NCBI RefSeq assembly: GCF_000686705.1
Contig: NZ_KK366005.1
Span: 195,512-259,511 of the forward strand
Reading direction: 5' to 3'
From: Clostridium hydrogeniformans DSM 21757
GTDB taxonomy: Bacteria > Bacillota > Clostridia > Clostridiales > Clostridiaceae
Length of the DNA: 64,000 nucleotides
Numbering within the stretch: position 1 is the first letter of the stretch; every line of letters starts with the position of its first letter. The notes beneath the pieces are model-generated. The model was not told the DNA's origin and did no database searches. It saw only the letters and a list, made by a program, of their open reading frames with translations. Both the position numbers and the translations under genes were made by a program. Of the stretch, positions 37,301-44,869 are shown one piece after another.

Positions 37301-39494
37301 CTAGATGCTGCCATCCATAAACTAATCCAGTACCGTCAAAATAAAACCAATTTTTCTTTCCATCCCACTCTAGATACTGCCATCCAGAAACTAGCCCTTC
37401 ACCATTAAAGAAATACCAATTTTTCTTTCCATTCCAATCTAGAGAGTGCCATCCATAAATCAGTCCATCTCCATCAAAGTAGTACCAATTCTTCTTTCCA
37501 TCCCAATCTAGAAATTGCCATCCAGATGCCATTCCATCATCATTAAAATAGTACCATCTATTTCCATTATTCCAATATATCTTTGTCCATCCCTTGGCCT
37601 TAGAGCCGTTACTGTGATAGTATTGCCACTTATTGTTCTCCATCACCCAACCGCTCTTTGCTGATATAGATCTAGCGACTCTGGAACGTCCAGTTGTAGG
37701 CTTTATTGAAGATGTCTCTTTCGTTTCTATGTTAGTTCCTATATTATTTTCAGAAGTTTGTTCTTCTATCTTGTTTTCAATAGGTTTTGATTCTACTTTA
37801 CTGCCAATAGTTTTTTCTTCTATACTATTTTCAGCAGACTCTTCTTCTGCCTTGCTTTCAGTAGTTTTTTCCTCTACTTTACTTTCAGTAGACTTGTCTA
37901 CTATCTTGCCTTCAGTAGCTTTTCCTTCTACTTTACTTTCAGTAGCCTTATCTATGGTTTTGCTTTCAGTAGTTTTTACCTCTACTTTACTTTCAGCAGA
38001 CTTGTCTACTGTTTTGATTTCAGTAGTTTTTCCTTCTACCTTACTTTCAGTAGAACTGTCTACTATCTTGCTCTCAGTAGCTTTTCCTTCTACTTTACTT
38101 TCAGTAGCCTTATCTACGGTTTTGCTTTCAGTAGTTTTTACCTCTACTTTACTTTCAGCAGACTTGTCTACTATATTGACTTCAGTAGTTTTTCCTTCTA
38201 CCTTACTTTCAGTAGCCTTTTCTCTTGGATTACTTCCAGTAGTTGTCTCTTTTGAATTTATTTTATCCTCTACAGGATCTAAGTTATTATTTATACTGTT
38301 ACTTAGAGTTTGAAATAAATTAAATAGTTCATTTTCTTTCTCTTTTTCCTTTATAAGGCTAGTACTTTTAGTAAAGTACTTGCTATTTAATATTATTAAT
38401 TTCTTACTCTTATCTTTACTATTTATTATTTTTGAATTTTCGTCTTTAAACTCTGACTTTAGATACTTTTTTTCTTCCCCATTGTAAGTAGTAACTCCAA
38501 TATCTTTACCTATTATGACTTTTTGATTTTTAATGACCTTATCAATTATGCTTGAATATATATTTGATTTTTCTTTATTTATAGGTATTTCTACTCTTTC
38601 TCTTAAATATCCGATTTCATCTATAAAATAAGTTTTATCTGTAACTGAATTTATCTTACCTAAAACATATTCTCTATCCTTTTCAGCTACCCAAATACCT
38701 TTCCCCTTAGGAATCTTGTTAAAATAATCAGATATGCTATCTTTATCTAGAGATGATAAAGTGTTAGCGATTAATCCTGCATAAGCTATAGATAAATCAT
38801 CATTGTGAATATTAAATTGATTCTTATTAACATTATTTGATTCTTCATCTTTATCTTCTGTTATATTATTAGAATCATCAATAACCTCAACATCAATCTC
38901 ATCTTCATCAATACCCTTATTAACATCCCTATTAGATTTATTAATTCCTAGACTATTAATATCTAATGTATTTAATTCTTTTAATATACCTTGAGAATCT
39001 TTAAAACTAAAGTTTTTATTGTCTTGATTTCCATCCATAGACTCTACAATATGTTTTGGGGCTGGTACATAAAATTCTTTTAACAAATGTGCCATTGATC
39101 TATTATCAAATAATTTGATTTTGTAATAGTATTCTTCATGCTCTTTTATATCTTTATCTATATAGGTGTTTCCTTCTAACTTAGAAGTAATCTCACTGTA
39201 CCCCTTTTCCGTTGATACCTTTCTTAAAATACTAAAGCTATTTAAATCTGGCACTTTAGTCCATTGAAGTTTAATCTCACCTCCATTTCTTGACCACTCT
39301 ATGGATATGTCTTGGTTTATATTATTGAGATTTTCGTCCAATATAATTTTTCGATTTTCAGCTTCATTTTCACCAGTTTTTATTGAATTATATTCAGTAG
39401 CTCTAGTAATGTCTACAAAGCAAGTGCTCAATACAACAAAAATCATAAAAAATGATAACATTCTGGTGATAATTGAAAAGCTTTTTTTATCCAA
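25341..39494 (-). CDS. Giant secreted Rhs/YD-repeat polymorphic toxin (4717 aa)
   Basis: Residues 1-33 are a signal peptide. Then come a fibronectin-III-like domain (about 58-135), a linker of ESKVEGKTTE-type repeats (about 420-580), seven choline-binding-type wall repeats (GW...KKNWYYFD, about 615-785) and three Ig/Bsp-like repeats (about 793-1120). A clostridial hydrophobic-W pair (1126-1224), a right-handed beta-helix (about 1257-1831) and jelly-roll carbohydrate-binding-like modules (1831-2163) follow, one split by an SH3b domain. The Rhs part opens at GGDGIDIPTGNY (about 2272), has YD repeats to about 4230 and the core RMYDPESARF, then NEASYVGSVIK repeats and a hydrophobic stretch. LQLFGEKG precedes a 120-residue tip with LDAHHAGQKAVM and a later GH, an HNH/EndoVII-like nuclease candidate. 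Role: contact-dependent competition. Confidence 0.93.
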   Translation of the reverse strand: MDKKSFSIITRMLSFFMIFVVLSTCFVDITRATEYNSIKTGENEAENRKIILDENLNNINQDISIEWSRNGGEIKLQWTKVPDLNSFSILRKVSTEKGYSEITSKLEGNTYIDKDIKEHEEYYYKIKLFDNRSMAHLLKEFYVPAPKHIVESMDGNQDNKNFSFKDSQGILKELNTLDINSLGINKSNRDVNKGIDEDEIDVEVIDDSNNITEDKDEESNNVNKNQFNIHNDDLSIAYAGLIANTLSSLDKDSISDYFNKIPKGKGIWVAEKDREYVLGKINSVTDKTYFIDEIGYLRERVEIPINKEKSNIYSSIIDKVIKNQKVIIGKDIGVTTYNGEEKKYLKSEFKDENSKIINSKDKSKKLIILNSKYFTKSTSLIKEKEKENELFNLFQTLSNSINNNLDPVEDKINSKETTTGSNPREKATESKVEGKTTEVNIVDKSAESKVEVKTTESKTVDKATESKVEGKATESKIVDSSTESKVEGKTTEIKTVDKSAESKVEVKTTESKTIDKATESKVEGKATEGKIVDKSTESKVEEKTTESKAEEESAENSIEEKTIGSKVESKPIENKIEEQTSENNIGTNIETKETSSIKPTTGRSRVARSISAKSGWVMENNKWQYYHSNGSKAKGWTKIYWNNGNRWYYFNDDGMASGWQFLDWDGKKNWYYFDGDGLIYGWHSLDWNGKKNWYFFNGEGLVSGWQYLEWDGKKNWFYFDGTGLVYGWQHLERNGKKNWYFFEGFGAFYGWHHLERDGKKNWYYFDDNGMATNRIVDGYIINSEGIRNELPLRMSLEIPKGGTEVTHHTTYVGGWALNPSGVKEVGIYVDDKFIGKANIGGERADVNKTFPGYKGGDKSGFGYTLDTKNMSAGQHKISAKAVGNDGTTLEHTTNITIKKLPLKMYVENPKEGLEITQNKDVKTISIGGWALNPSGVKSVDIYVDSKLIGKANIGGQRLDIDKTFPGYLDGSKSGFGYTLDLTKIAPGEHKILARAIGNDGTTLDDLRTIKINKLKPLMDIEAPVNGSKINNATLIHGWALNASGINRVEIHVDGNLVGNAHINEAKLHVDKKFPGYLDGDKSGFSYMLNTDNISQGTHKIVAKAFGNDGTMISEERTFERLPKSTEMNLKVETYGLFGGRMMWTGFQQDGAYGPIGSPIQAIKLSLNNPLKNMSIKYQVYIKENKDWQTWKSNGEQAGEIGKTIQAIRVKLDGVDHEYSIKYTSFTEKESYKEVRNGEISGNLVDGAHSIVGFVPILSKNNIDINKDTIWKKQDGIKSIDGILEIKENATLTIEPGVEILFNNKEGIESGIVISGKLIANGEDGNKIKITSYNNSKILVNISGKLEGKNIIIETNGINDDNIINNYGYLNLNKVDIINKGKKSSTAISTKSANEVKISESKFTNFNTGVDKKNSGKLILDKSKFLNNTNGISIEIAENNKNKDDILIDNNFMEGNDYGIKIFNRDHSDVNRLQNVTISNNHISLSKISGININSKFISKIYINNNEIVKTNLDKKSSESAEVGAISISSTIKENKEDIFANINPIDPKKINKLSGNNYDAIVLNNLSIDGNATIEKGSYDYIIRNGLKVNKNLKIGKGVIIRGINSKYPLFEVRGQLLLNGSGTEKIILTSVNDNSYPMKYIDNNDDNEKKTSYIYIDNKGVLTGNNVLLKNFSKRNNDLASSILNNGNLTLSNSTMENSEGIRILPDGVFNINRFFVKNSSFGIYNEGKGSIFDSSIMGGKIGVYNSGSLLMNKNIIDGSETGVSVVSNKETNILENQFLNCDVGINVSKGNVNIVNNKIMNYKISGIDFNSSDDYKIVSNSFINDQNSTNRGTYIAIDTNGTGGLWQNNVGIKKNTKYTLEFKGWKQENIKFISFMIEYTDNNGNKFTNQTINLNVDNTDEKHTFTTLNDDRIVNGHVGFYIIGKERTDRNVLVYLDKVSLKEEGTKDGLPKRDLIQNGSLQENYKHWWTWGDVNVYNKYKSDVGGYISIDTDGTGGLWQNKVGIKKNTNYTLELKGWKETNIKSISFVIEYLDKSGKVTLKDPSSGLNIRSGSSTSTSIVGNLNHGAVVQILGSENGWYKISHNGKTGYVREDFIVMVEGNKFINQTIPIRLDNTNEKHTFLSLNDDRIADANVGFYVGGKETTYMNVVAYLEGVSLKEENSVDLIKNGSFKNDRQSWWMWGDVKGYRSGIYAIKNNSSKNITAQYNYWGSKYGPNQLGKPDDSRKGVYVAEKVDYSNYLAESNYVNLPINLNEYQKQISDYINETDYAIKRQFGGDGIDIPTGNYSKKVTDWLGISPVSNIEIYRTYNSRSKDIGTYLGKGWRLSYESSIKDIDPSFKIPGKVVTLPDGGVQSFKLNSDNTFTALDSRNTFEKINNQYILTAKTNNKFIFNDNALIEIRDKNNNSLKIIYNQDKKISKIHNENGVEYDFSYSDGKLVSITENINGLKERNIVYNYSNNLLKSVKDLNGNITETYDYDSEGRLNAINKNGQLIETITYYDDAANKGKIKTHTDELGSNSEYTYDNSNRIVTITDSNKRFKEVYYNNSMNVVVNVNPDGTSEYIEYVLDENGINALGEIKSIIDKNRNTTSYEYDKKGNVVKQINPEGGVKENFYDDKNNLIKEIDESGKKTFYIYDENKINIIKIVKPINGTDEYNNFDDHNFLIERFEYYSPEELKAMGCNFKGLLKRKISPEGGVKEISYDRFGNIKKVIDEEKKVVDIKYNNFGHKIEEVVGNKFKTQYEYDKKGNLLSTTYSNGSKSKIIYDIYGRKVKEISPDLYDKFKETKGKTYIYYNNDKVKSITNEEGYITEFTYDIYGNIKSSKLSNGSYNIFEYDEMGRVIRKYVKYNDNSEPVLLEEYSYYVEYEYNKSSKTKVIKTIYSQPNQYSVTEHIYDFRDSIVEEIDEDGVRTKHYYNLNGTKAYKVNEDQSITYYEYDGINRIIKVLTPVKEENNELLYIYERFYYDRDGNKIKEVQGKELVKKVQEPTNLISTEYSYYKNGKLKAKYNEEGRRTEFYYDEANNLSKEITLKTKYDKSNNLNQKELLKNGSLQKNYESWWVHGKVSTYDKVKSNNGAYVSINDKGEGGLWQSKVGIKGDTNYVLEFKGLKESNIDKTNFIIAYIDGKGDRILRQEIPVEFDNTRKIYYFKTLNDNRIENAHIGFNFTGKEKTDKNILAYLENISLKEKNLNDENTSSISDKDEKIVLEYENNYLGKPVKSIEYFKAGDIYGNNINDNKLIKVITEYTYDNNGNLVKEVKDKKKETNYQYDNLNRETSVRKTLIDKDNNSKVIETKKVYDWNGSVTTSIDGNGNSTSAVYDSRGFLKSKTNANGEVKGYYYDLQGRLFEETANNNPDSRIRYIYDNKGNVVAELNVIYVNGEESTSTVKKAYKYDKKGNKIKELDAIGFAHGSGESLYEKINSGYGREYEYDLNNQLIRVLDPEDKSKNLKYTYIYEYDGLGKKIKETNSKNHVFTFEYNNLGDLISKKAMLNNKLVEIEKYKYDLLGNVISKFDGNGNETKIEINSLNKPGKITFPGDNTISVNTIVYQYDIYGDEVFNQDSLGKTHKYILDSDGRILKEIELDSNGKNEISKEFKYDNNGNKVYEKDGNGNVTEYMYDSLNRIKTVKFYDNSIPSKPVIKTKTYEYDKYGNLIKEINYMGNITSYKYDNLGRLIEKYDGGGNLVEKLEYYNNDSQSKSIDAEGNVKTFNYDKNNRLVSTTDGEGNKSITGYDSLGNIDYKTDGNGNRNTYQYDELNRLKATLNPKKELTIYNYDNNGNLIEQIEGNGNKTTFSYNVANKKTKILESFSGKEDGKNNIGEEFTYYPNGNIKTRKDRNGKITNFTYDIHGRLISETVDKLSITFGYDNNGNQVSMKDATGTTLREFDGLNRVVSKVVPVVGKSTYVYDEKLENGHYMETTIDPKGNVTKKVYNKADRLIKVIADGKTVTYEYYNNGNRKYIIYPDGSKEEYEYNKNNALKKLTNKKANGEVLETFNYTHDKSGNIISKTDKKGLTKYNYDELNRILKVTEPSGKEVGYTYDKSGNRLSETTTEKGAKTVTIYSYNERNRLISTVTKSGEVVLGFKNYDYDNNGNIIKETTATALKDTTSTSISNDSSKFNITTTEYTYDELNNQTEAKEGNRVLVKNTYNGDGLRVSKENKEGKSHFLYEGDKIILELDDKTSLEKGKNVYGLNLLMRKDKGNLVYYMYNGHGDVTNLINEKGEIVGSYYYDAFGKVLESKEDIKNPYKYAGYEYDEETGKYYLKSRMYDPESARFMQEDTYRGNGADPLSLNLYTYCVNNPLIYDDQNGHWPSLIDKGISWIRNEASYVGSVIKNEASYVGSVIKNEVSYLGSVIKNEYNYVKKVLNNNNDYRYIKNVVKNEYNYVKNNYNYGKKVAKAVAKYEYNSRKDTVVKKWNNAKKVADTLKVGATEVASGVVDFAKNINVPKLVFGGVSSILGVGAMQAGLLSMAVPMIGIPVFLAGTATLIYGSSEVHESMTGVNQMKSFFTDNIGISEDAYYFGGDMLTAVSSFGIGAAMMVARPYVKTSTVGVGESKSLNGNSSKQIKTQKNFNRTLNQRDIKTSEGEGKAPLIMNLQLFGEKGVDEAKYQVGAYQDIKGVEGLDAHHAGQKAVMKKLVDGYDEMTAPAINVPRIGHTKRHPVRGIVSRSTKGITDARQLLARDIMELRRVYPDIPNSKLQELIDMNKKLYKEMRK

Positions 39495-39965
39495 ACTATC
39501 CCTCCTTTTAATCTAATGCTTAATAATATAACAAAGATATAATTAATATTAATTGTAATTTTTGGAATTTATAAGTTGATTCTAAGTTATAATTTATTAA
39601 GCATTTCTCATATTCTATATTTTACAAGGTATATTTTATACATTTTTCCATTACATGTCAATATAAAAAATTACCTTTTTAAATTTTTTATTAATTATAA
39701 TTAAATTTTTTTAATATAATATTAAATAATCCGTAATTAATCTATCTATTTAAAGATAAATTTAATAATTATTCGAACTTTATCTTTATTTTGTAATTTT
39801 ATGTATATTTATTCAGATTCAATATATGTATTTTATTACATATATTGAATCTAATTGTGATTTAAGTAATATATTTAAGTACATTTGGAACATTTTTGAT
39901 TATTTTTATAAATAACATAATTTAGGTAAGCTTTTATTCTTACTATTTAACCTTTTCACTTAAGC
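39495..39965. other. Leader region of the giant Rhs gene
   Basis: Very AT-rich, no gene. A GGGAGGGATAG-type Shine-Dalgarno lies directly before the Rhs ATG. A perfect inverted pair, TTCAATATATG/CATATATTGAA, near 39817-39848 could be an operator or hairpin. Confidence 0.45.
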
Positions 39966-40016
39966 AAAAAAATCTAGATGAATTATAAATATACACTTTA
40001 TAACTCATCTAGATTT
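39966..40016 (-). terminator. Terminator of the deaminase gene
   Basis: AATCTAGATGAATTATAAA pairs with TTTATAACTCATCTAGATT (one mismatch) and is followed by seven T on the minus strand. A family B repeat lies between the gene and this terminator. Confidence 0.8.
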
Positions 40017-40054
40017 CTCAATATTTTTAACTTATTATTTAATATCCAGTCATT

Positions 40055-40150
40055 ATATATAACCCCTTAACTTATCCATTAAAAATATCCTTGACTTGTC
40101 TTGCTTTCCTAATATGGATGAATTAACTTTAAAACTTAAAACCCTATAAC
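40055..40150. repeat. Family B repeat
   Basis: It carries CTTAACTTATCCATTAAAAA, TATCCTTGACTTGTCTTGCT and the right end TTAAAACTTAAAACCCTATA. The left end lacks a clear GGGTTTTAA. Confidence 0.7.
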
Positions 40151-40218
40151 TTTAAGTCTATACTCACTCGATATCCTTAGTTATTATTATTTTTAATATT
40201 AACCCTATTAATTATTTG

Positions 40219-41157
40219 TTATCTCTTTAGACTTTCTTCTCTTATATAATTAAGCTCATTTTCATTAAATACTCCCATTTTATATAGAAGTAGATATTCC
40301 TCTGAAACACCACTATTAAAAATCAGAAGGTCATCACTATTTATTGTTATATCTATTTCTTTATAGAATAATTTTCTAACCTGGTGGCTTTTTATATCCT
40401 TAACTGCTCCTAGTATCAGATTGCTGCTTGGGCAAATATTTAATCTAATATTCCTCTCCTTTATAAGATCCATAACATAATTACTATTACCTGCACCTAT
40501 TCCATGCTGCACTTCATCTACTTCTAAGATTTCTATAGCCTTTCTAACATTTTCTGGTCCTTGGAACTCTCCTGCATGTGCCTTAAGCTTTAATCCCTTT
40601 TTCCTTCCATATACATATACCTCTTTAAATCTTTCAAACTTCTCTAAAGCCTCATCTCCATATAGGTCCATGGATTTAAACACTCCACTCTCTATACAAG
40701 GAACCATCCATTTTTCTATATTTTCATTTAGTATGCTCTTTGGCATTCCTACCTCTGGTCTAAAGTCTATTACATTCTTATATTTTTCTCTTATATCTTC
40801 TATTAACTTAAAGAAATCTTTACTATTTTCAAAGAATGTTATGGTACTACAATCTATGCTAGGCTCTACTATTTTAACGCCATCTTCTATAGCCTCTTTT
40901 ATGGCTTCCTCTATAAGGAATTCTATATGCTCCTCTTTATTTATATACTTAAAGGTTTCTCCAAATATATACTCATCTAATCCCTTAATACCATCCATGG
41001 TTTTAGGCGGTGCTGTAACTTGTCCTCCTGCCCACTTATTAAAGGTAGAAAACCTCATTCCTAGTCCACAATGATTATGAACATCCACCTTTGATGCTTT
41101 TCTTATTTTACTTAAATCATTTTCTATTAATCCTTGTTTAAATAATTCACTATCCAT
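40219..41157 (-). CDS. Adenosine deaminase family protein
   Basis: The 312-residue TIM-barrel metallohydrolase shows zinc ligands DVHNHC (near residue 25) and KAHAGE, then VQHGIGAG, CPSSN and NSDD, in family order. Adenosine deaminases convert adenosine to inosine in purine salvage. The first motif is HNHCG rather than the usual HxHLDG, and the protein is shorter than many adenosine deaminases. The substrate may therefore be adenine, AMP-like or another aminopurine. AAGGAGAAGAAA precedes the ATG. It is a single-gene unit. Confidence 0.85.
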   Translation of the reverse strand: MDSELFKQGLIENDLSKIRKASKVDVHNHCGLGMRFSTFNKWAGGQVTAPPKTMDGIKGLDEYIFGETFKYINKEEHIEFLIEEAIKEAIEDGVKIVEPSIDCSTITFFENSKDFFKLIEDIREKYKNVIDFRPEVGMPKSILNENIEKWMVPCIESGVFKSMDLYGDEALEKFERFKEVYVYGRKKGLKLKAHAGEFQGPENVRKAIEILEVDEVQHGIGAGNSNYVMDLIKERNIRLNICPSSNLILGAVKDIKSHQVRKLFYKEIDITINSDDLLIFNSGVSEEYLLLYKMGVFNENELNYIREESLKR

Positions 41158-41389
41158 TTTCTTCTCCTTTATTCTTAATCCTATTATGTTAAATCTTTTT
41201 TATAATATATATATTGCATAAAAGTTTGTACGTTTAAAGAATAAAAACAATGATTAGATTTTATCTTTTATTTTTATTCTTTAATTGTAATATTTAAATT
41301 GCAACCTATATATCTAAAGTTTCTCTTATTTATAATATAAAAGTTGTTACTCTTATCTATATTTAAGCTATGTCCTTCTTAAAAATTAT

Positions 41390-41525
41390 TATAGAAGGAA
41401 CCTTCCTTCAGATGATGTTCTTTCTACCACCTGAAGGTTAGATAAGCTCATCTAGGGGTGTCGCAACTGTTATCCCACCCCTTACATGCGGATGTGGGTG
41501 TTAAAGCTTATAGCCATCAGATAAT
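41390..41525. repeat. Family A structured repeat, copy 4
   Basis: It begins TATAGAAGGAACC, has the CCTTCAGATGATG/CCACCTGAAGG stem (partly mismatched) with a TTCTTTC loop, GTGTCGCAAC, ACTGTTATCCC and CCTTACATGCGGAT, and ends TATAGCCATCAGATAA. Confidence 0.85.
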
Positions 41526-41700
41526 TTTTATAAACCTATTTTATATTTACAATCTAAATTTGTAAACTCCAACTATACTATCTCTATATTATCTAATCTT
41601 ATGAAAATATATTTAATATGAAAATTAGCTATTATGAACCTAACAATAAATTCTACTATTTATCCTATTACATATGTAAAGAAGAAGTATATATTCCCTT

Positions 41701-41758
41701 AATTAATTAAGCTTACTAATAGATAAAATAGATTTCTATCTATAGCAAGCTTAATTTT
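41701..41758 (-). terminator. Terminator of the GNAT fusion gene
   Basis: A long stem, AATTAAGCTT with CTAATAGATA on one side and TATCTATAG with AAGCTTAATT on the other, lies about 30 bases after the stop. Confidence 0.7.
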
Positions 41759-41785
41759 GTAATAATACTATTCTTTATATTAACT

Positions 41786-44700
41786 TTAGAAAAATCTTAT
41801 ATTTTTGAAATCCTTAAGAAGATATTCGCCTATATATTCTTCTGTACCTATAAAAAATATAGGGTTTGAAACTATTCTTTCTCCTTTAGCTATACCAATG
41901 AAATCAGCATAATTCATATCCATAGCTTCTAAGTTTAAATCACTCATAAGTCTCCTATTATTAAAATCACCATATACTTGAAGCTTCTCATTTATATCTT
42001 CATGTCCAAATAAAATAGTATTTTTGTTTACAATATTAATACCTTCAACTCCTGCCTTATATTTTACCTTTTGCCCTTGAGAGTTTATTACCTGAGCATA
42101 GCATTTTTTTATATCTCCATGGGTATTAAAGAACATAGTTGTATTAGTAACCTTACTTATATATTTATTGTTATCTCCAATTATCTCCATAAAGGAGCAT
42201 AATACTGGTACCCCTTTTAACATAAGATAATGCTCATTTACAGTTAATCCTTCTAGCTCCTCAAAGTTTTTAATATTTAAAGATATTTTTAAGTCTGACC
42301 ATTTATTTCCTTTATTATCTACTAAATCTTCAAAGTACATTTTAATCTTTTCATTTAGGAAATATCTACACCCATTTCTTAATCCTACAAAGCTTTGAAT
42401 TCCCCCAAACCATGGATTGTACCAACTTTTAATACTATGTGTTGGAAATGCTGTTTCAAGAAACTCTACATTCTTATAATTCATAGAGTATATCCCTGGT
42501 CCAAAGTCTTTACATGCCTTTATTTTTATAATTCCATTATCTAAGGAATATATGGTATCTCCTGTTCCTTGATATATCTCTCTTTTAACGTCCCCTTTAA
42601 ATACCCTAAACATAAGTTTATTATCCTCTATTAAAAAAGCTCGTCCTTCTCTTTCAATAGTTACAATATCTTTATTTATATCTCCTGATATATCTAGATA
42701 AACTTCTTTACTATCTCCTTCAAGATCAACCTCACATTGATCTACTATAGAGTTCTTAGAAGAAATTCTAATTTTACCTTCTAAACTAGAATTCTTGTAT
42801 TCAGAAATCTTAAGGTTCAATTTATCATATATAAATGGATTACCTTTATTAAGTTTAACATCATAGTCATTTTTAATTTCTACATAATCCCTTAAAACTT
42901 TTCCCATTGCATAATTTCTAAGTTCTTGAAATGTCCTAAAGGTTCCTAGGGACATAAATATGGATTTTGACCTCTTTATTTCTCCCTTATTTATTACTCC
43001 TATTTCATGTTGGAAATATATAAGATAATCTTGAATTCTAGGAACTAAACCCTTCTGCCAATGTAGACCTCTTGTTTCATCCTTAGTAGATCCAAAGATC
43101 CAATTTTCAGTTATTTTTTCTTCTTTAAAATCCTCAATAAAGGAGGTACCTATATCTCTTATTTTTAAAATCCCATTATCATAGGGAAGAATTCCATCAT
43201 TAACCCTATAAATTACTGGTTGTTTTATAAAAACTTCATTAGTTTTATCCTCTCCCTTATTAACAACCTCAAAATAACTCTCCATAATTCCATTGCTTTT
43301 AAGAGAGAATATCATATGTATATAAGTATCCTTAAATCTTTCTAGACCATAAACACATCTAAGAGTCATAGCATTATTTTCTTCATAAGACTTAACCTCT
43401 AAAGGAGTAGCATTAGTAAGCTCTTCACTATAGGGCATACCTATTTCTGGACAAAATATTGCAGATGTCATAAGGGTAATATTTTTTTCTCCTCTTAAAA
43501 ATACAGAGTTCTCTCCCTTATAAAAGTCTACACTATACTTACCATTGGCTATCCTATACCTATCCTCCATCTCTCCTCCAAAGCCTCCTGAAAAACTTTG
43601 AATAGGTAATGCTACCTTAGAAATAAAATTAATTTCTCTTCCATCTCGTACCCTTATATTAGATGCTACATCAGGATTAAAAAAAGTAGCTTTTCTTAAA
43701 ATAAAGGGAAGTTTTATAGTCTTTCTTTCCTTTTTATCTAAAGTTAAATTAAATTCTCTACGATCTATATCTACATCTTCACTCTTAGGTATAATAAAGT
43801 TCAAACTAACTTCTTCATTAAACTTATTTTCTATATCAACATTTAATATATCCTCTTGATCACAATATACTAATTCATTATTTCTATTAAATTTGATCTC
43901 TACAGGAGGTTCTGGAATTATACCTATTGCAAATTCTGCTTCCTTTCCATTAATTAAAACCCTAGCCTTAACTGAAGGATGAGTCTTTAAATCATCTGTT
44001 TTAAAATCTAAAGGATTTATAAAAAACTCCCCTTTAATAATTTCCTTCTCCTTAACTTTTGTCTTATGTTCCATGTTAAAGTCTATATTTTTATGATTAA
44101 TTCCTTGTATTTCAATAGATAAGTCTTTCCCTCTTTTATTAACTACTTGAAATACAGCTTTATGTGTTTCCCCAAATACAAGTTTTTGATTTTCTGCCCT
44201 TAATGATATTAAATAATCCTTAGTTTCTATTAAGGATAATCCCCTAGAACGTCTTTCAAATTCCATTCTAAGTTCTAAATCATCATTATTCCATCTATAC
44301 TCATAGAACTCAAAATTCCTATCTTTTCTACCTTCTGGTTCTAAGTTTATTTCTCTCTTTAAATCGTAATACCAGTCTAAAGTTTTAAAATATTCCTTTA
44401 CTGCTTCTGTATTAACTGCATAAGGTATAAAATTCATAAGATGCCCCTGTCCATTCTTATCCTCAAGAAAAAATCCACATCTTTTATATAGGGGTATTGA
44501 TTTAGTATTCCCTGGCCATGTAAATAAATCCAATCTTGGCCACTCAAGTTCCATTGTTCTTTCAACTGTCTTTTTAACTAAAGCCTTTCCTATACCTTGT
44601 CCATGTTTATCGAATCTAACATTTAACAGCTCCACATAGAGAGTATTTTCATCATAAATATATTTCTTAAAGGAACAATACCCTAAAATTTCTTCCCCCT

Positions 44701-44869
44701 CTTTTGCAAGATATGTATTTATATTTGCTGTATTCTCATTAGCCCTTAATATCTCTTCTTCTGTGGTATCACCCCATTCACCATTCCATCCCTTTGAGCT
44801 TAATCTCCACATTCTTGCAATTTCTTTAGCATAAATCTTATCATATTCTATAATTTCTAATCCCTTCAT
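41786..44869 (-). CDS. GNAT acetyltransferase fused to a large beta-rich region (1027 aa)
   Basis: Residues 1-155 are a complete GNAT domain with the acetyl-CoA loop RFDKHGQGIGKAL and the typical end PLYKRCGFF. The remaining 870 residues look like several beta-sandwich modules: Ig-like stretches (about 215-420), then a segment with SFSGGFGGEMEDRYRIANGK and GVINKGEIKRSKSIF motifs. It ends near KSWYNPWFGGIQSFVGLRNG, suggesting a carbohydrate-type supersandwich fold like mutarotase or lyase domains. There is no signal peptide, so it is cytosolic. The fusion suggests acetylation coupled to recognition of a sugar, but the substrate is unknown and no named family was recognised. Confidence 0.78.
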   Translation of the reverse strand: MKGLEIIEYDKIYAKEIARMWRLSSKGWNGEWGDTTEEEILRANENTANINTYLAKEGEEILGYCSFKKYIYDENTLYVELLNVRFDKHGQGIGKALVKKTVERTMELEWPRLDLFTWPGNTKSIPLYKRCGFFLEDKNGQGHLMNFIPYAVNTEAVKEYFKTLDWYYDLKREINLEPEGRKDRNFEFYEYRWNNDDLELRMEFERRSRGLSLIETKDYLISLRAENQKLVFGETHKAVFQVVNKRGKDLSIEIQGINHKNIDFNMEHKTKVKEKEIIKGEFFINPLDFKTDDLKTHPSVKARVLINGKEAEFAIGIIPEPPVEIKFNRNNELVYCDQEDILNVDIENKFNEEVSLNFIIPKSEDVDIDRREFNLTLDKKERKTIKLPFILRKATFFNPDVASNIRVRDGREINFISKVALPIQSFSGGFGGEMEDRYRIANGKYSVDFYKGENSVFLRGEKNITLMTSAIFCPEIGMPYSEELTNATPLEVKSYEENNAMTLRCVYGLERFKDTYIHMIFSLKSNGIMESYFEVVNKGEDKTNEVFIKQPVIYRVNDGILPYDNGILKIRDIGTSFIEDFKEEKITENWIFGSTKDETRGLHWQKGLVPRIQDYLIYFQHEIGVINKGEIKRSKSIFMSLGTFRTFQELRNYAMGKVLRDYVEIKNDYDVKLNKGNPFIYDKLNLKISEYKNSSLEGKIRISSKNSIVDQCEVDLEGDSKEVYLDISGDINKDIVTIEREGRAFLIEDNKLMFRVFKGDVKREIYQGTGDTIYSLDNGIIKIKACKDFGPGIYSMNYKNVEFLETAFPTHSIKSWYNPWFGGIQSFVGLRNGCRYFLNEKIKMYFEDLVDNKGNKWSDLKISLNIKNFEELEGLTVNEHYLMLKGVPVLCSFMEIIGDNNKYISKVTNTTMFFNTHGDIKKCYAQVINSQGQKVKYKAGVEGINIVNKNTILFGHEDINEKLQVYGDFNNRRLMSDLNLEAMDMNYADFIGIAKGERIVSNPIFFIGTEEYIGEYLLKDFKNIRFF

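Noticed and set aside
37633-38313. Plus-strand 226-codon Ser/Leu/Val repeat frame
   Set aside because: Antisense shadow of the ESKVEGKTTE-type repeats of the Rhs protein.
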